Source: an uncultured Pseudomonadota bacterium
GTDB taxonomy: Bacteria; Myxococcota_A; UBA796; SXON01
Direction: 5' to 3'
NCBI GenBank assembly: GCA_903891165.1
Contig: CAITDR010000606.1
Coordinates: forward strand, 1 to 36,406
DNA: 36,406 nt
This document shows, piece after piece, positions 16,525 through 24,600 of the stretch; position 1 is the first letter of the stretch, and each line of letters begins with the position of its first letter. Under the pieces are notes generated by a model. It ran no database searches. It saw only the letters and a program-made list of their open reading frames with translations, and was not told the origin of the DNA. The position numbers were made by a program, and so were the translations under genes.

Positions 16525-18084
16525 CTACTGTCCCACCAAAAATCCCGCCCCTCCCTTCCGGGGATCGGCGGCCGCCTGCCAGGTTCCGTCCTTCCGAACG
16601 ACGACCTGTGCAGACGACAAGCCGGCCACCTCCTTGATCCCGTGGCCGGCTTCGACCAGCATGGCCTGGGCCGGATGGTTGGCCTCCAGCATCACCAGAT
16701 CCGGCATCCACTGGTGGTGCCAGCGGGGTGCTGCAGTCGCCAGCTCAGCCCGCATGTCGTGATCCAGGATGTTCCGGATCACCTGGTAGGTGGAGGTGAT
16801 GATAAACGGGCCACCCGATGCCCCGACCACCAGAAAGGGCTCCCCCGCTGAATCCAGCAGGATCGTAGGCGTCATACTGGAGAGTGGGCGTTTACCCGGT
16901 GCAATCGCGTTGGCCTCGCTCTGCACCAGGCCAAAGGCATTGGGCTGACCGGGGCGGGTGGTGAAGTCGTCCATCTGGTTGTTGAGGAGAATTCCACTCT
17001 TCGGACCTACCACCTGGCTGCCGAAGGACGTGTTGATGGTGGTGGTCAGCGCCACCGCCAAGCCTTGACCATCCAACACCGAAATATGGGAGGTACCCGC
17101 GTTACGCGGCGGCTCTACCAGCGCACCATAGTGCTCAGAAGCGTAGGTTTTTGCACCACAATCCGCCCGAATTGCCGCAATACGGGCAGGGTCGATGGGG
17201 TTGCTGCCCACCGCCACATCTCCTGCACTCAAGGCCCGGCGCGCCATGGCATGTTTGGCAGCTTCCACCTCACATTGCACCGATGTCACCCCCTCGGTAG
17301 CCCCTAGCAACTCCAGCAGCACCGTCCCCCCGGAGGAGGGGCTGGGCATGGTCAGCACACCATAGCCGTCGTAGACACCCTGAAGTGCAACCCGTTCCTC
17401 GACTTTATAGGAAGCGAGGTCTTCCATCGTCAGCACACCTCCGGCCCCCTGCACCGCCGCCACCAGATCCTGCGCCACCCAGCCGCGTCGAAAACTCTCC
17501 CCCCGATCCTTGGCCAGACTCAGCAGCGCCGCCGCCAGACCACTCCGGCGGTTCCCCTCTCCAAAAAGGATAGACATCTGCGGATTTTTCAGCAGTCCCT
17601 TCGCCAGGTGCTCCCCGCGCTCAAAACCGCTGCTCGCCAGCTTCTGCGCCGGTGCCACCACTTTTGCCCAGGCCAACTTCCCATAACGCTGGTGCAGCTC
17701 CACCAGACCAAAAGCCTCCGCCGGGGTTCCCACCGCCAGACCACCCAGCGTCGAGCTGCTCCCCTCCTTCAAAAACATCTCGCGACTGGCCGCTTTTGGA
17801 GCCGTCTCCCGGAAGTCCAGCACATGGTGCTCCCCTTTTCGGGCCACCAGCGCAAAGCCCCCTCCCCCCAGCCCCGAGCCCGCCGGCTGCACCACACCAA
17901 GCGCCAACGCCGCCGCCACTGCCGCATCCACGGCATTCCCCCCGCGCGCCAGCACATCCACCCCCGCCCGACTGGCCAGCGGATGATCGGTCGAGATCGC
18001 CCCCGTCTTCGCCCCCGAATGTGCAGGCGTAGCGACGAGAAAGAGACAGAAGCAGAGGAGAGCCAGAAGAAGAGAACGGCGCAT
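16525..18084 (-). CDS. ggt: Gamma-glutamyltransferase (gamma-glutamyltranspeptidase)
   Basis: A 519-residue exported Ntn-hydrolase that cleaves the gamma-glutamyl bond of glutathione. Residues 1-23 form a signal peptide ending TPAHS. The precursor self-cleaves before the nucleophile T331 in NAGTSHISVLD. Other family motifs are GGNAVDAAVAAALALGVV, GSGLGGGGFAL, DFRETAP and the PLSSMTPTIL segment of the small subunit. It is somewhat shorter than the E. coli enzyme. It lies 36 bp downstream of the BamD/YbgF-like gene on the same strand. The periplasm is the likely location. Confidence 0.95.
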   Translation of the reverse strand: MRRSLLLALLCFCLFLVATPAHSGAKTGAISTDHPLASRAGVDVLARGGNAVDAAVAAALALGVVQPAGSGLGGGGFALVARKGEHHVLDFRETAPKAASREMFLKEGSSSTLGGLAVGTPAEAFGLVELHQRYGKLAWAKVVAPAQKLASSGFERGEHLAKGLLKNPQMSILFGEGNRRSGLAAALLSLAKDRGESFRRGWVAQDLVAAVQGAGGVLTMEDLASYKVEERVALQGVYDGYGVLTMPSPSSGGTVLLELLGATEGVTSVQCEVEAAKHAMARRALSAGDVAVGSNPIDPARIAAIRADCGAKTYASEHYGALVEPPRNAGTSHISVLDGQGLAVALTTTINTSFGSQVVGPKSGILLNNQMDDFTTRPGQPNAFGLVQSEANAIAPGKRPLSSMTPTILLDSAGEPFLVVGASGGPFIITSTYQVIRNILDHDMRAELATAAPRWHHQWMPDLVMLEANHPAQAMLVEAGHGIKEVAGLSSAQVVVRKDGTWQAAADPRKGGAGFLVGQ

Positions 18085-18120
18085 CTGCCTCTCTATACGA
18101 CTGGACGGCGGGCTGCCTCC

Positions 18121-18918
18121 TCAGGGAGCGGCGGGCGTGCTTGCGGGCGGCGTCTCCACCGGAGCCACCAGCACCCGGCGCAGCTTCAACACCCCGGCAT
18201 AGCCCGGATAGTCCTCTTCCAAACGCTTCAAAACCTCGGCCGCCATGTCCGGCTGGTTGGTCTGAGTGTAGGCCACCCCCAACATCACTAGCGCCCGGGG
18301 CACATCGGGCGAATCCGGATAGCGCTGCAACATCCCCAGGATCCGGCCCTGCACCGCCAATGGCGCCTTCCGCTGCTCATAAAACGCAGCGATCACCATC
18401 TCCTTTTTGGCCAGACGATCCCGCGCCTTCTTCAACAGCTTTTCCACTTCAGGCTTGTGTTCGCTCTCCGGGAAGCGGGCCGAAAAAGAGGACCAGGTAT
18501 TCACCGCCTGACGGGTCCATGCCTGATCCCGATCGGGCACAATCGGGGCCTTTTTGTAATGCGTCATACCAAGACGGTAGAAAACATAGTCAAAGGGCAC
18601 CGAACCGTCGGAGCGACGCGAGCTGGCCGGATGGGCGCGCAAAAACTCTTCGTAGGCAATACGGGCGGCATCCCACTCGTTTTTCTCGAAGTGCATATCG
18701 GCAATCGCGATCTCGGCACGGAGCGCAAAGGGATCATCGCGGAAGTAGGTGCGCACCCGGTTGAACTGCTCCAAGGCCTTCAAATAGTAGCCGCGCTTGA
18801 GGTAGCGCTCTCCCAATTCATAGGTCTCCTGAGCGGTCATCTGCGAGCGACCGGCCCACGCGGGAGGGGACCAGGCCACCAGGAACAGCATCAGGAAAAG
18901 GGGGGAGAAGAAGCGCAC
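18121..18918 (-). CDS. BamD/YbgF-like TPR envelope protein
   Basis: A 265-residue exported protein. I chose the GTG at 18918 because it gives a clean signal peptide (MRFFSPLFLMLFLVAWSPPAWA) and has a GGAGG just upstream; an ATG at 18954 and a GTG at 18978 are in frame. The mature part is a string of TPR-like helices as in BamD: ETYELGERYLKRGYYLKALEQF, then AEIAIADMHFEKNEWDAA, then a repeat with FDYVFYRLGMTHYKK. BamD is a lipoprotein of the outer-membrane beta-barrel assembly machine, but no lipobox cysteine is present here. It may be a BamD paralogue or a CpoB/YbgF-type protein. The C-terminus is Pro/Ala-rich. Confidence 0.7.
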   Translation of the reverse strand: MRFFSPLFLMLFLVAWSPPAWAGRSQMTAQETYELGERYLKRGYYLKALEQFNRVRTYFRDDPFALRAEIAIADMHFEKNEWDAARIAYEEFLRAHPASSRRSDGSVPFDYVFYRLGMTHYKKAPIVPDRDQAWTRQAVNTWSSFSARFPESEHKPEVEKLLKKARDRLAKKEMVIAAFYEQRKAPLAVQGRILGMLQRYPDSPDVPRALVMLGVAYTQTNQPDMAAEVLKRLEEDYPGYAGVLKLRRVLVAPVETPPASTPAAP

Positions 18919-18980
18919 GAAGCCTCCGCGGCCTTGGGCTATCGCGCCGGGCATGATAAGGCGAGGCACCAGGAGCACAG

Positions 18981-19232
18981 ATGGCCACGGAACCGCCGGT
19001 AAACTTCTCGACCTTCTTGATCTCCCTCGCGGGCACCGCGCTCATGCACCTGGGCGAGGTGGACGATCCCTCCGGCCAGGGTCAGGTGGACATGAACCTC
19101 GCCCGGCAGACCATCGACGTGATCGGCATGCTCGCAGACAAGACCAAAGGCAACCTCGATCCCGATGAACAGCGCCTTCTCGACGCCATCCGCTCCGAGC
19201 TGCATGCAAAGTACAACCAGCGGCAGAAATAG
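18981..19232 (+). CDS. DUF1844 domain protein
   Basis: An 83-residue small protein that matches the DUF1844 family pattern: VNFSTFLISLAGTALMHLGE, then NLARQTIDVIGMLADKTKGN and LDPDEQRLLDAIRSELHAKY. No signal peptide or cysteine is seen. Members are widespread in Myxococcota, Planctomycetota and others, and have no known function. It is divergent from the BamD-like gene with 62 bp between the starts. Confidence 0.85.
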   Translation: MATEPPVNFSTFLISLAGTALMHLGEVDDPSGQGQVDMNLARQTIDVIGMLADKTKGNLDPDEQRLLDAIRSELHAKYNQRQK

Positions 19233-19271
19233 GTCCACACCAGAGAATTGCGCCTCAAGCCTGACGGCCAG

Positions 19272-19301
19272 TTGACAGGTCCACCGCTTTACAGGTACAG
19301 T
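19272..19301 (+). promoter_or_regulatory. Predicted sigma70-type promoter of the first tandem lipoprotein
   Basis: A perfect TTGACA -35 box (19272-19277), an 18-base spacer and TACAGT (19296-19301) precede the gene. A GAGGAGGAG Shine-Dalgarno then sits just ahead of the ATG at 19325. The strong -35 and Shine-Dalgarno suggest a well-expressed lipoprotein. Confidence 0.6.
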
Positions 19302-19324
19302 CCCCGCGTTCTCGAGGAGGAGAC

Positions 19325-20314
19325 ATGAATCGTTCCCTGTATCTGCTTGGTGTGCTTGGACTGGTAGTGGGCTGTGATGGCGGTGGAAAGGACTCCACCG
19401 ACGACTCCGGTGTCGTCTCTGAGTGTACGATCACCGTAGACAAGACCATTCCTTCCAAGGATCAGTCTGACTTCTACAACCGTGGCGTGCTCGAGTTCCA
19501 CCTGTCCGACAAGGACGCCTCCGCCAAGGTCACCGCCGACTTCAGCGGCACCACGACCACCAGCGAAGACGGCACCATCGTCTACTACACCCCCGACGCG
19601 CCGCTGGATCCCTCGACCAGCTACTCTGCCACCTTCACCTACTGTGACGGGGACAAGACCTTCGACCTGCCCTTCTCCACCAGCTCGCTGGGCACCGACC
19701 TGACCGTGGATCTGGTCGGCAAGGCCTACCAGCTCGACCTGGCCAAGGCGAACATCGTCAAGCCCCCGAACATCGGCTCCGTGCTCGGCAGCCTGCTCAC
19801 CACCCCGATCCTGATCGGCGTGGCGGAAGTCTCTGGCACCCAGCTCACCATGATCGGCGCCATCGGCGTGGAAGGTGGCGGCGGGCAGGACTACTGCACC
19901 CAGACCATCGACTTCCCGGTTGCCGATTTCTCCGGTGCGCCCTACGTCAAGGTCGGCCCCCAGGACACCACCCTGTCCATCTCCGGCGCCAGCATCAAGA
20001 TTGGCAACCTGGAGATCACCGGCACCTTCGCGGCGGACGGCTCCTACTTCGGCGGCGGCACCCTGGAAGGTTCGGTCGACGCACGTGACATCGCCGCCGC
20101 CCTGCCCGATCTGGGCTACGACGCCGACGGCCTCTGCGAGCTGATCGCCGGCTTCGGCGCGGCCTGCGAAGTCTGCCCCACCGACTCCCAGCCCTACTGC
20201 CTGACCCTGGTGGCCAACTCCATCATCGCCGAAGGTATCTCCGGCTCGGTGGAAGTGGTCCCCGCTTCCGACTGCCCCGGATGTGACGTGGGCGAGCCCG
20301 CCTGCCCGATGTAG
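19325..20314 (+). CDS. Paralogous surface lipoprotein 1
   Basis: A 329-residue lipoprotein with signal MNRSLYLLGVLGLVVGC and lipobox VVGC. A short acidic linker (KDSTDDSG) follows. Residues about 33-115 form a beta domain of the Big_5 type ending in the pattern PLDPSTSYSATFTYCDGDKTF. The rest is a conserved module shared with the next two loci: VDLVGKAYQLDL, VGPQDTTLSISG, a DGSYFGGGTLEGSVDARDIAAAL segment in two halves, and a Cys-rich end (CELIAGFGAAC, CPGCDVGEPAC). The even number of mature cysteines suggests disulfides. Function unknown; likely exposed on the cell surface. A strong terminator follows. Confidence 0.85.
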   Translation: MNRSLYLLGVLGLVVGCDGGGKDSTDDSGVVSECTITVDKTIPSKDQSDFYNRGVLEFHLSDKDASAKVTADFSGTTTTSEDGTIVYYTPDAPLDPSTSYSATFTYCDGDKTFDLPFSTSSLGTDLTVDLVGKAYQLDLAKANIVKPPNIGSVLGSLLTTPILIGVAEVSGTQLTMIGAIGVEGGGGQDYCTQTIDFPVADFSGAPYVKVGPQDTTLSISGASIKIGNLEITGTFAADGSYFGGGTLEGSVDARDIAAALPDLGYDADGLCELIAGFGAACEVCPTDSQPYCLTLVANSIIAEGISGSVEVVPASDCPGCDVGEPACPM

Positions 20315-20335
20315 TCCGCTTCTGCGGCTGAAAAA

Positions 20336-20373
20336 GGGGGGGAGCGCCTTGGCGTTCCCCTCTTTGCTTTTTA
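20336..20373 (+). terminator. Rho-independent terminator
   Basis: A 9-bp stem, GGGGAGCGC (20339-20347) and GCGTTCCCC (20352-20360), with one G-T pair, closes a CTTG loop. It is followed by TCTTTGCTTTTT. It lies 22 bp past the stop of lipoprotein 1, ending its transcript. Confidence 0.88.
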
Positions 20374-20498
20374 CACCGATGTTGTAGGAGGTTTTTGAGG
20401 GAGAAAGGCGGGTGGGGGGAGGAGGAGGTGATCTGGCATCTTGGATGTGCCGCTTGAACAACATGCTGATTGCATGTACCCTCGTGCTCGGAGAGACC

Positions 20499-21262
20499 AT
20501 GAGACGCTACTAGACCATTCTGACCTTATTGGCCGCCTGTGACCCCACCCTCCGCTGGACTATGCGACCTCCTACACGGTGCCCCTCAGCTACTGCAACT
20601 CAGAAAGTACCTTTATCCTTGATTTTTCCACAGAAGCCCTCCCGGGTCCGACCGTGGATCTGACCGGTCGCAGCTACACGGTGGACCTGACCGACGGGCA
20701 GACGGTGCAGCCACCGGCCATCAGCAGCGTCCTCGCCAGCCTGTGGGAGAGGCCGCTGTTGATCTCGGTCGGTACCCAGACCGAAAGCAGCCTGGAGCTG
20801 GCGGCGGGCATCGCCGAGGAGGGGAGCGATGTGCAGGATACCTGCATCGCAACCGGAACATTCTCAACCACCTCGATCAACGGCTCCACCTTCGCCGCAG
20901 TCGGTACCTCCCTGAGCGTTCCGGTAGAAAATGTGGCCATCTGGCTCTACGATCTGCAGGCCACCGGCATTTTTGCTGTGGACGGCAGCACCTAAACCAA
21001 CGGCACGCTGAACGCGACCCTCGACATGCGGGAGGTGGCGCTGCTCTCCGACTTTGATGTCATGGACGGAGGAGCAGAGATCTGCGGGTTGCTGGCTGAC
21101 TTCGGTACAAGCTGCGTCGCCTGCGCCAGCGATGGCCAGCCCTACTGCAGCCCGCTGGAAATCCAGGAGCTGACGGGGAAAGAAGTCAGCACCTCCTTCC
21201 AGGAGGTCGCCGCCGCCGACTGCCCGGACTGCGAGCTGGGCACCCCGGTGTGCTCCCAGTAG
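20499..21262 (+). pseudogene. Decayed paralogous lipoprotein 2
   Basis: A remnant of the same lipoprotein family. A start ATG at 20499 gives MRRY, then a TAG stop, then TILTLLAACDP, a still visible lipobox. About 65 codons found in the intact paralogues are missing around 20550, and the frame shifts there. It resumes as PLDYATSYTVPLSYC, the counterpart of PLDPSTSYSATFTYC in lipoprotein 1. A second in-frame stop, TAA at 20993-20995, interrupts the DGST segment. Reading resumes in the same frame and ends at 21262 with the family Cys-rich tail (CGLLADFGTSC, CPDCELGTPVC). An upstream TTGAAC-17 bp-TACCCT promoter-like pair (20454-20482) and a GGAGA site survive. Similarity outside the lesions is high, so decay looks recent. 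Confidence 0.85.
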
Positions 21263-21359
21263 AAGGCGCCCACAGAGCGGAGGCGGCGGGCGCCTCCAAT
21301 CCCTGCGGTGGTGGTCGCGGTTTTCGACCGCCACGGTTATTGTGCACGGAGGAGACACC

Positions 21360-22442
21360 ATGCGCATCCTCTGGCTCTTTCTGTTGCCCCTCGCTGCCTG
21401 CAAAACCGACGAGAACAAACCCGCCAACGACTCCGACGGCGTGGTGAAAGAGTCCGAAGAAACCGACACGGATACCGATACGGATACCGACACCGATACC
21501 GACTCGGACACCGACACCGACTCCGATACGGACAGCGACACCGACGCAGATACCGATGCGGATACCGATGCCGATGCCGATCCCTGCACAGCCACCGTGG
21601 GCAGCACCGACCCCACCGATGGCGCCACCGACGTCAACCTGGAAGTCACGCCCACCGCGTGGTTCACGGCGCCCGCCACCGAGGCCACCCTGGAGTTATA
21701 CCAGGGGAATACCGCCATTCCCGGCACCATTAGTCTCGCGGGCGACGGCCTCTCCGCCACCTTCACCCCCGATGCACTGCTGGACTACCTCAGCGACTAC
21801 AGCCTGACCACCACCGTCTGCGCCGCGGCCACAACCACCACCTTCACCACGGTGGAAGAGCCCTTGGACTTCACGGGGACCAACTACCTCGTGGACATGA
21901 CCGGCAACGACATCGTGTGGAACAGCCCGCCCAGCAGCATCGTGTCGCTGTTGTGGTCCTACACCACCAACACACTCCTGATCTACGAAGTGGAGTCTTT
22001 TGACGGGGCCAACCTCGATTTGATCGGCGCTGTCGGCGATACCACGGGCGGCAGCCACCAGTATGCCTGCCTGGCCCCAATGGACTACCCCTCGGTGCCC
22101 TACACCGGCGGTACCTTTACTGTGGGGCCGGTGGACACCACGCTCAGCATCAGCGGCGTGAGCGCCGATCTCCTGTCCCTGTCCACCGTGGGCAGCATCG
22201 CTTCCGATGGCTCTGAGATGACGGATGTAAACGTTACCGCACTCGTGGATATCAGCGCCGCACTTAGTAGTGCAGGCTACAGTTGCCAACTCCTGGCGCA
22301 GCTTGGGGTAAACTGCGTGGCCTGTGGCAACGGAAGCAACTCCTGCATCGAACTCGATTTTGTGGATCCCACGGCGCCAGCCAATAGTCTCTTGAACATC
22401 AACCCGGCCTTCCCCGACCTCAACGCGCCTGAGTGCCAGTAG
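21360..22442 (+). CDS. Paralogous surface lipoprotein 3 with acidic dipeptide repeat
   Basis: A 360-residue lipoprotein. The ATG at 21360, after a GGAGGAG Shine-Dalgarno, gives the signal MRILWLFLLPLAAC with lipobox LAAC. A spacer of 20 acidic dipeptides (TD/SD/AD) follows the lipid anchor. A Big_5-like beta domain (about 75-160, beginning CTATVGSTDPTDGATDV) comes next. The last part is the family module: FTGTNYLVDMTGN, VGPVDTTLSISGVS, a DGSEMTDVNVTALVD segment, and Cys-rich CQLLAQLGVNCVAC. It lacks the final CPxC pair of its paralogues. The tail overlaps the convergent rluD by 23 bp. Function unknown. Confidence 0.85.
   Translation: MRILWLFLLPLAACKTDENKPANDSDGVVKESEETDTDTDTDTDTDTDSDTDTDSDTDSDTDADTDADTDADADPCTATVGSTDPTDGATDVNLEVTPTAWFTAPATEATLELYQGNTAIPGTISLAGDGLSATFTPDALLDYLSDYSLTTTVCAAATTTTFTTVEEPLDFTGTNYLVDMTGNDIVWNSPPSSIVSLLWSYTTNTLLIYEVESFDGANLDLIGAVGDTTGGSHQYACLAPMDYPSVPYTGGTFTVGPVDTTLSISGVSADLLSLSTVGSIASDGSEMTDVNVTALVDISAALSSAGYSCQLLAQLGVNCVACGNGSNSCIELDFVDPTAPANSLLNINPAFPDLNAPECQ
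21462..21581 (+). repeat. In-frame hexanucleotide repeat coding 20 Thr/Ser/Ala-Asp dipeptides
   Basis: Twenty consecutive 6-base units of the form ACC-GAC, with AC(C/G), T/A-G-C or GC(C/G/A) first codons and GAC/GAT second codons. They encode TD seven times, then a mix of SD, TD and AD. The run sits just after the lipid-anchored Cys and gives a long, negatively charged, flexible stalk. Codon choice is varied, so the dipeptide pattern rather than the DNA appears to be kept. Similar stalks are frequent in Myxococcota lipoproteins. Confidence 0.92.
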
Positions 22443-23394
22443 GCAGCAGATAGGGGTGCTGCAGGGCGGCGGCAGCACAGAAGTCCAGAAAGTCCGGGGG
22501 CGGCGGCGCAGAAAAGTGCAGCCGCTCCTTCGTTTTTGGGTGCTCAAAAGCCAGCACCCGCGCGTGCAGGAGCGGGTGGGTGAGCGCATCGGCGCGCTCC
22601 CGCAGGGTGGCGGTGGGGGTGCAGTCGCGACGCGTATAGGCACGATCGCCCAAAAGGGGATGGCCGGCCTCGGTCATATGGACCCGGATCTGGTGGGTAC
22701 GCCCGGTTTCGAGCTTGCACTCCACCAGGGCCACCCGGTCGCCCCGTGCCAGGCATTCCCAGTGGGTGACCGCCTCTTTTCCACTTTCCACCGATGCAAA
22801 GCGCATCCGATCACGCGGGTCGCGGCCCAGCTCTGAGCGCACCGTTCCCCGGTCGTGCAGCGGCACCTTGTGCACCACCGCGAGGTAGCGCCGCTCGATG
22901 CTGTGGGCCTCAAACTGTTTCGCAAGACGACGATGTGCAGTGTCGCTCTTGGCCACCACCATCACCCCCGAGGTGCCCGCATCCAGGCGATGGACGATGC
23001 CCGGCCGCAGCTCCCCGCCGATGCCGGACAGCTCCATACCCCGGCCCATCAGGGCATTCACCAGGGTGCCCCGCTCATTTCCGGCACCCGGGTGCACCAC
23101 CATTCCCGCCACTTTGTTCAAGACTACCAGCTCGGCATCCTCGTAGAGGATCTCCAGCGGAATCTGCTCCGGCACAATGCCAGCGTCGGCGAGATCGGGG
23201 ACATCCACCTCTACAATCTGGCCGCGCACCGGCTTCTCCGAGCTGCGGCCGAGCCGGCCGTCCACCCGCACCTGCCCCTGCTCGATCAGCGCCTGCACCC
23301 GCGCGCGGGAAAATTCAGGGAAAACCTCGGCCAGACTCCGATCCAGGCGGCTGGTCGCCCGACCATCCACCTCCCACTTCAAGCTCTTCTGCAT
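22420..23394 (-). CDS. rluD: Pseudouridine synthase, RluA/RluD family
   Basis: A 324-residue enzyme that isomerises uridine to pseudouridine in 23S rRNA or tRNA. An N-terminal S4 RNA-binding domain (about 15-65, SRLDRSLAEVFPEFSRARV) precedes the catalytic domain. The catalytic aspartate is D138 in the signature HRLDAGTSG. The LETGRTHQIRVHM motif is also present. The full S4 plus catalytic layout suggests RluD rather than RluA or TruC, but the exact target site is not certain. It starts 2 bp after the J/RodZ gene and overlaps the convergent lipoprotein gene by 23 bp at its end. Confidence 0.92.
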   Translation of the reverse strand: MQKSLKWEVDGRATSRLDRSLAEVFPEFSRARVQALIEQGQVRVDGRLGRSSEKPVRGQIVEVDVPDLADAGIVPEQIPLEILYEDAELVVLNKVAGMVVHPGAGNERGTLVNALMGRGMELSGIGGELRPGIVHRLDAGTSGVMVVAKSDTAHRRLAKQFEAHSIERRYLAVVHKVPLHDRGTVRSELGRDPRDRMRFASVESGKEAVTHWECLARGDRVALVECKLETGRTHQIRVHMTEAGHPLLGDRAYTRRDCTPTATLRERADALTHPLLHARVLAFEHPKTKERLHFSAPPPPDFLDFCAAAALQHPYLLPTGTQAR

Positions 23395-23396
23395 AA

Positions 23397-24512
23397 CTAC
23401 CCGCGGTTCCGATGGAATCTTGCCATATAGCCGTCCACAAACTCATCCAGCTCGGGACCGTGGTTCACCATATGAAGCATCCTCACCACCATTTTAACAT
23501 AACCACGCACAAAAGTGGCGGCCGGAAGTTCATGATAGGCATCCCGCTCTAGCGCTTCAATAAAGCGCTGCGAGATCCGGGTGGTGTGGGACAGCTCCTG
23601 AGGGGTGATGCCCCGCGCCTCGCGCACCGCCTTGAGGCATGCGCCGGTGGGACCGTACTGATCCAACATCCGTGCGATGTCCTCCGCCGAGGCCACTTTG
23701 GGCTTCCGCGGCGGAAGATCCTTGATCTCTACCCGTGCCGGGCCGGGGCGCACGTCGTCGTCCAGTGGCTCGACCCGCACCTGAGCGACGGCATGGTGAT
23801 CGGGGAGTTCGATTCGTGGACCTTGGGCTTTCCGGGTGTCCACCTTGGCGGAGGGGCCCAGAAGCACCACCTCTTCGTCTTCGATGATCTCCATGGAGAC
23901 GGAGTCCGCAGGCAGCTCGGGGACACGCAGCTTTGGACGCCGAGGTTGTGGCGCAGGCTCAGGCGGTCGGGAGGCACGCGGGTCGGGACGCGGCACCTCT
24001 GGCCGCGGGTCGGCAACCCGTGGCTCGGCATTGCGGGTCTCGCGGGGGCGGGGCTCGGCGGAGCGCGGCTCGGGACGGGGCTCGGCGGAGCGGGGCTCGG
24101 GAGCACGGTTGCTCTCCGCACGTTTGGGATCCACTTCCTGGCGTACACCAAAGGGATCTCCCACCTTCAGCTCGGTGAGGGTGCGCACCACCTCCAGGGC
24201 CGCAGCCGCGGCAGGGTCCACCATGGACGGTGCAGCGAGGTTCCACAGCTCTTCCGGATCGGTAGGCATCGCCCCCTTGGACAGCTCGCGGAAGCGGTCG
24301 TAGCGACGCCGCCGCGGCGCATCGGAGAGCACGGCAAAGGCCTCCGCGAGGGTCTGGCGGCGCGCCTCCACCGCGGCCATGTCGGCCTGACGGGCCTCGG
24401 CGGCGCGGGCCTTCCGCACCACCTGGGCAACCTGATCCTGATAGGCCACCCGAATGGTATCGAGGCTGGCATCCGCTGGAACCTGGAGAAGCTCGTAGAA
24501 GCCGATCGACAT
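23397..24512 (-). CDS. J-like domain fused to a RodZ-type helix-turn-helix
   Basis: A 371-residue protein. Residues 1-78 follow a J domain (FYELLQVPADASLDTIRVAY ... LAEAFAVLSDAPRRRRYDRF in two blocks), but the HPD tripeptide needed to stimulate Hsp70 is missing. A Pro/Arg/Glu-rich linker (about 125-200) contains a duplicated 9-residue unit. Residues about 288-350 match the HTH_25 domain of RodZ: ACLKAVREARGITPQELS, TRISQRFIEALERDAYHELP and FVRGYVKMVVRML. No transmembrane helix follows, unlike true RodZ. I infer a cytosolic scaffold or DNA-binding protein; cell-shape control is possible but unproven. It lies between selA and rluD on the same strand. Confidence 0.75.
   Translation of the reverse strand: MSIGFYELLQVPADASLDTIRVAYQDQVAQVVRKARAAEARQADMAAVEARRQTLAEAFAVLSDAPRRRRYDRFRELSKGAMPTDPEELWNLAAPSMVDPAAAAALEVVRTLTELKVGDPFGVRQEVDPKRAESNRAPEPRSAEPRPEPRSAEPRPRETRNAEPRVADPRPEVPRPDPRASRPPEPAPQPRRPKLRVPELPADSVSMEIIEDEEVVLLGPSAKVDTRKAQGPRIELPDHHAVAQVRVEPLDDDVRPGPARVEIKDLPPRKPKVASAEDIARMLDQYGPTGACLKAVREARGITPQELSHTTRISQRFIEALERDAYHELPAATFVRGYVKMVVRMLHMVNHGPELDEFVDGYMARFHRNRG
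24049..24102. repeat. 27-bp tandem duplication in the linker of the J/RodZ gene
   Basis: Two adjacent 27-base units (24049-24075 and 24076-24102) differ at one base. On the minus strand they encode EPRSAEPRP twice, in the disordered linker. This is an in-frame duplication and likely recent. Confidence 0.88.
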
Positions 24513-24600
24513 GGCCGCCCAGAAAGAAGCCCTCTATTAACCCGCCGGAGGCGTAAAAGAAAGCAGAAAGGGTGGCCCGCCAGCGCGCATCCTGCACCTC

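Noticed and set aside
18919-18978. Longer start for the BamD-like gene at 18954 or 18978
   Set aside because: The extra residues precede a clean signal peptide and the GTG at 18918 has a GGAGG just upstream; the longer starts remain possible.
20993-20995. Stop codon read as selenocysteine, given that selA is present
   Set aside because: The stops in this locus are TAG and TAA; selenocysteine uses TGA. A deletion with frameshift in the same gene also supports a pseudogene.
21462-21581. CRISPR array or mobile-element repeat
   Set aside because: The 6-base period is in frame, has no spacers and encodes a dipeptide stalk in an intact lipoprotein gene.
24513-24600. tRNA-Sec or a SECIS-like element near selA
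   Set aside because: No long extra-arm cloverleaf with a TCA anticodon could be drawn in the short gaps beside selA.
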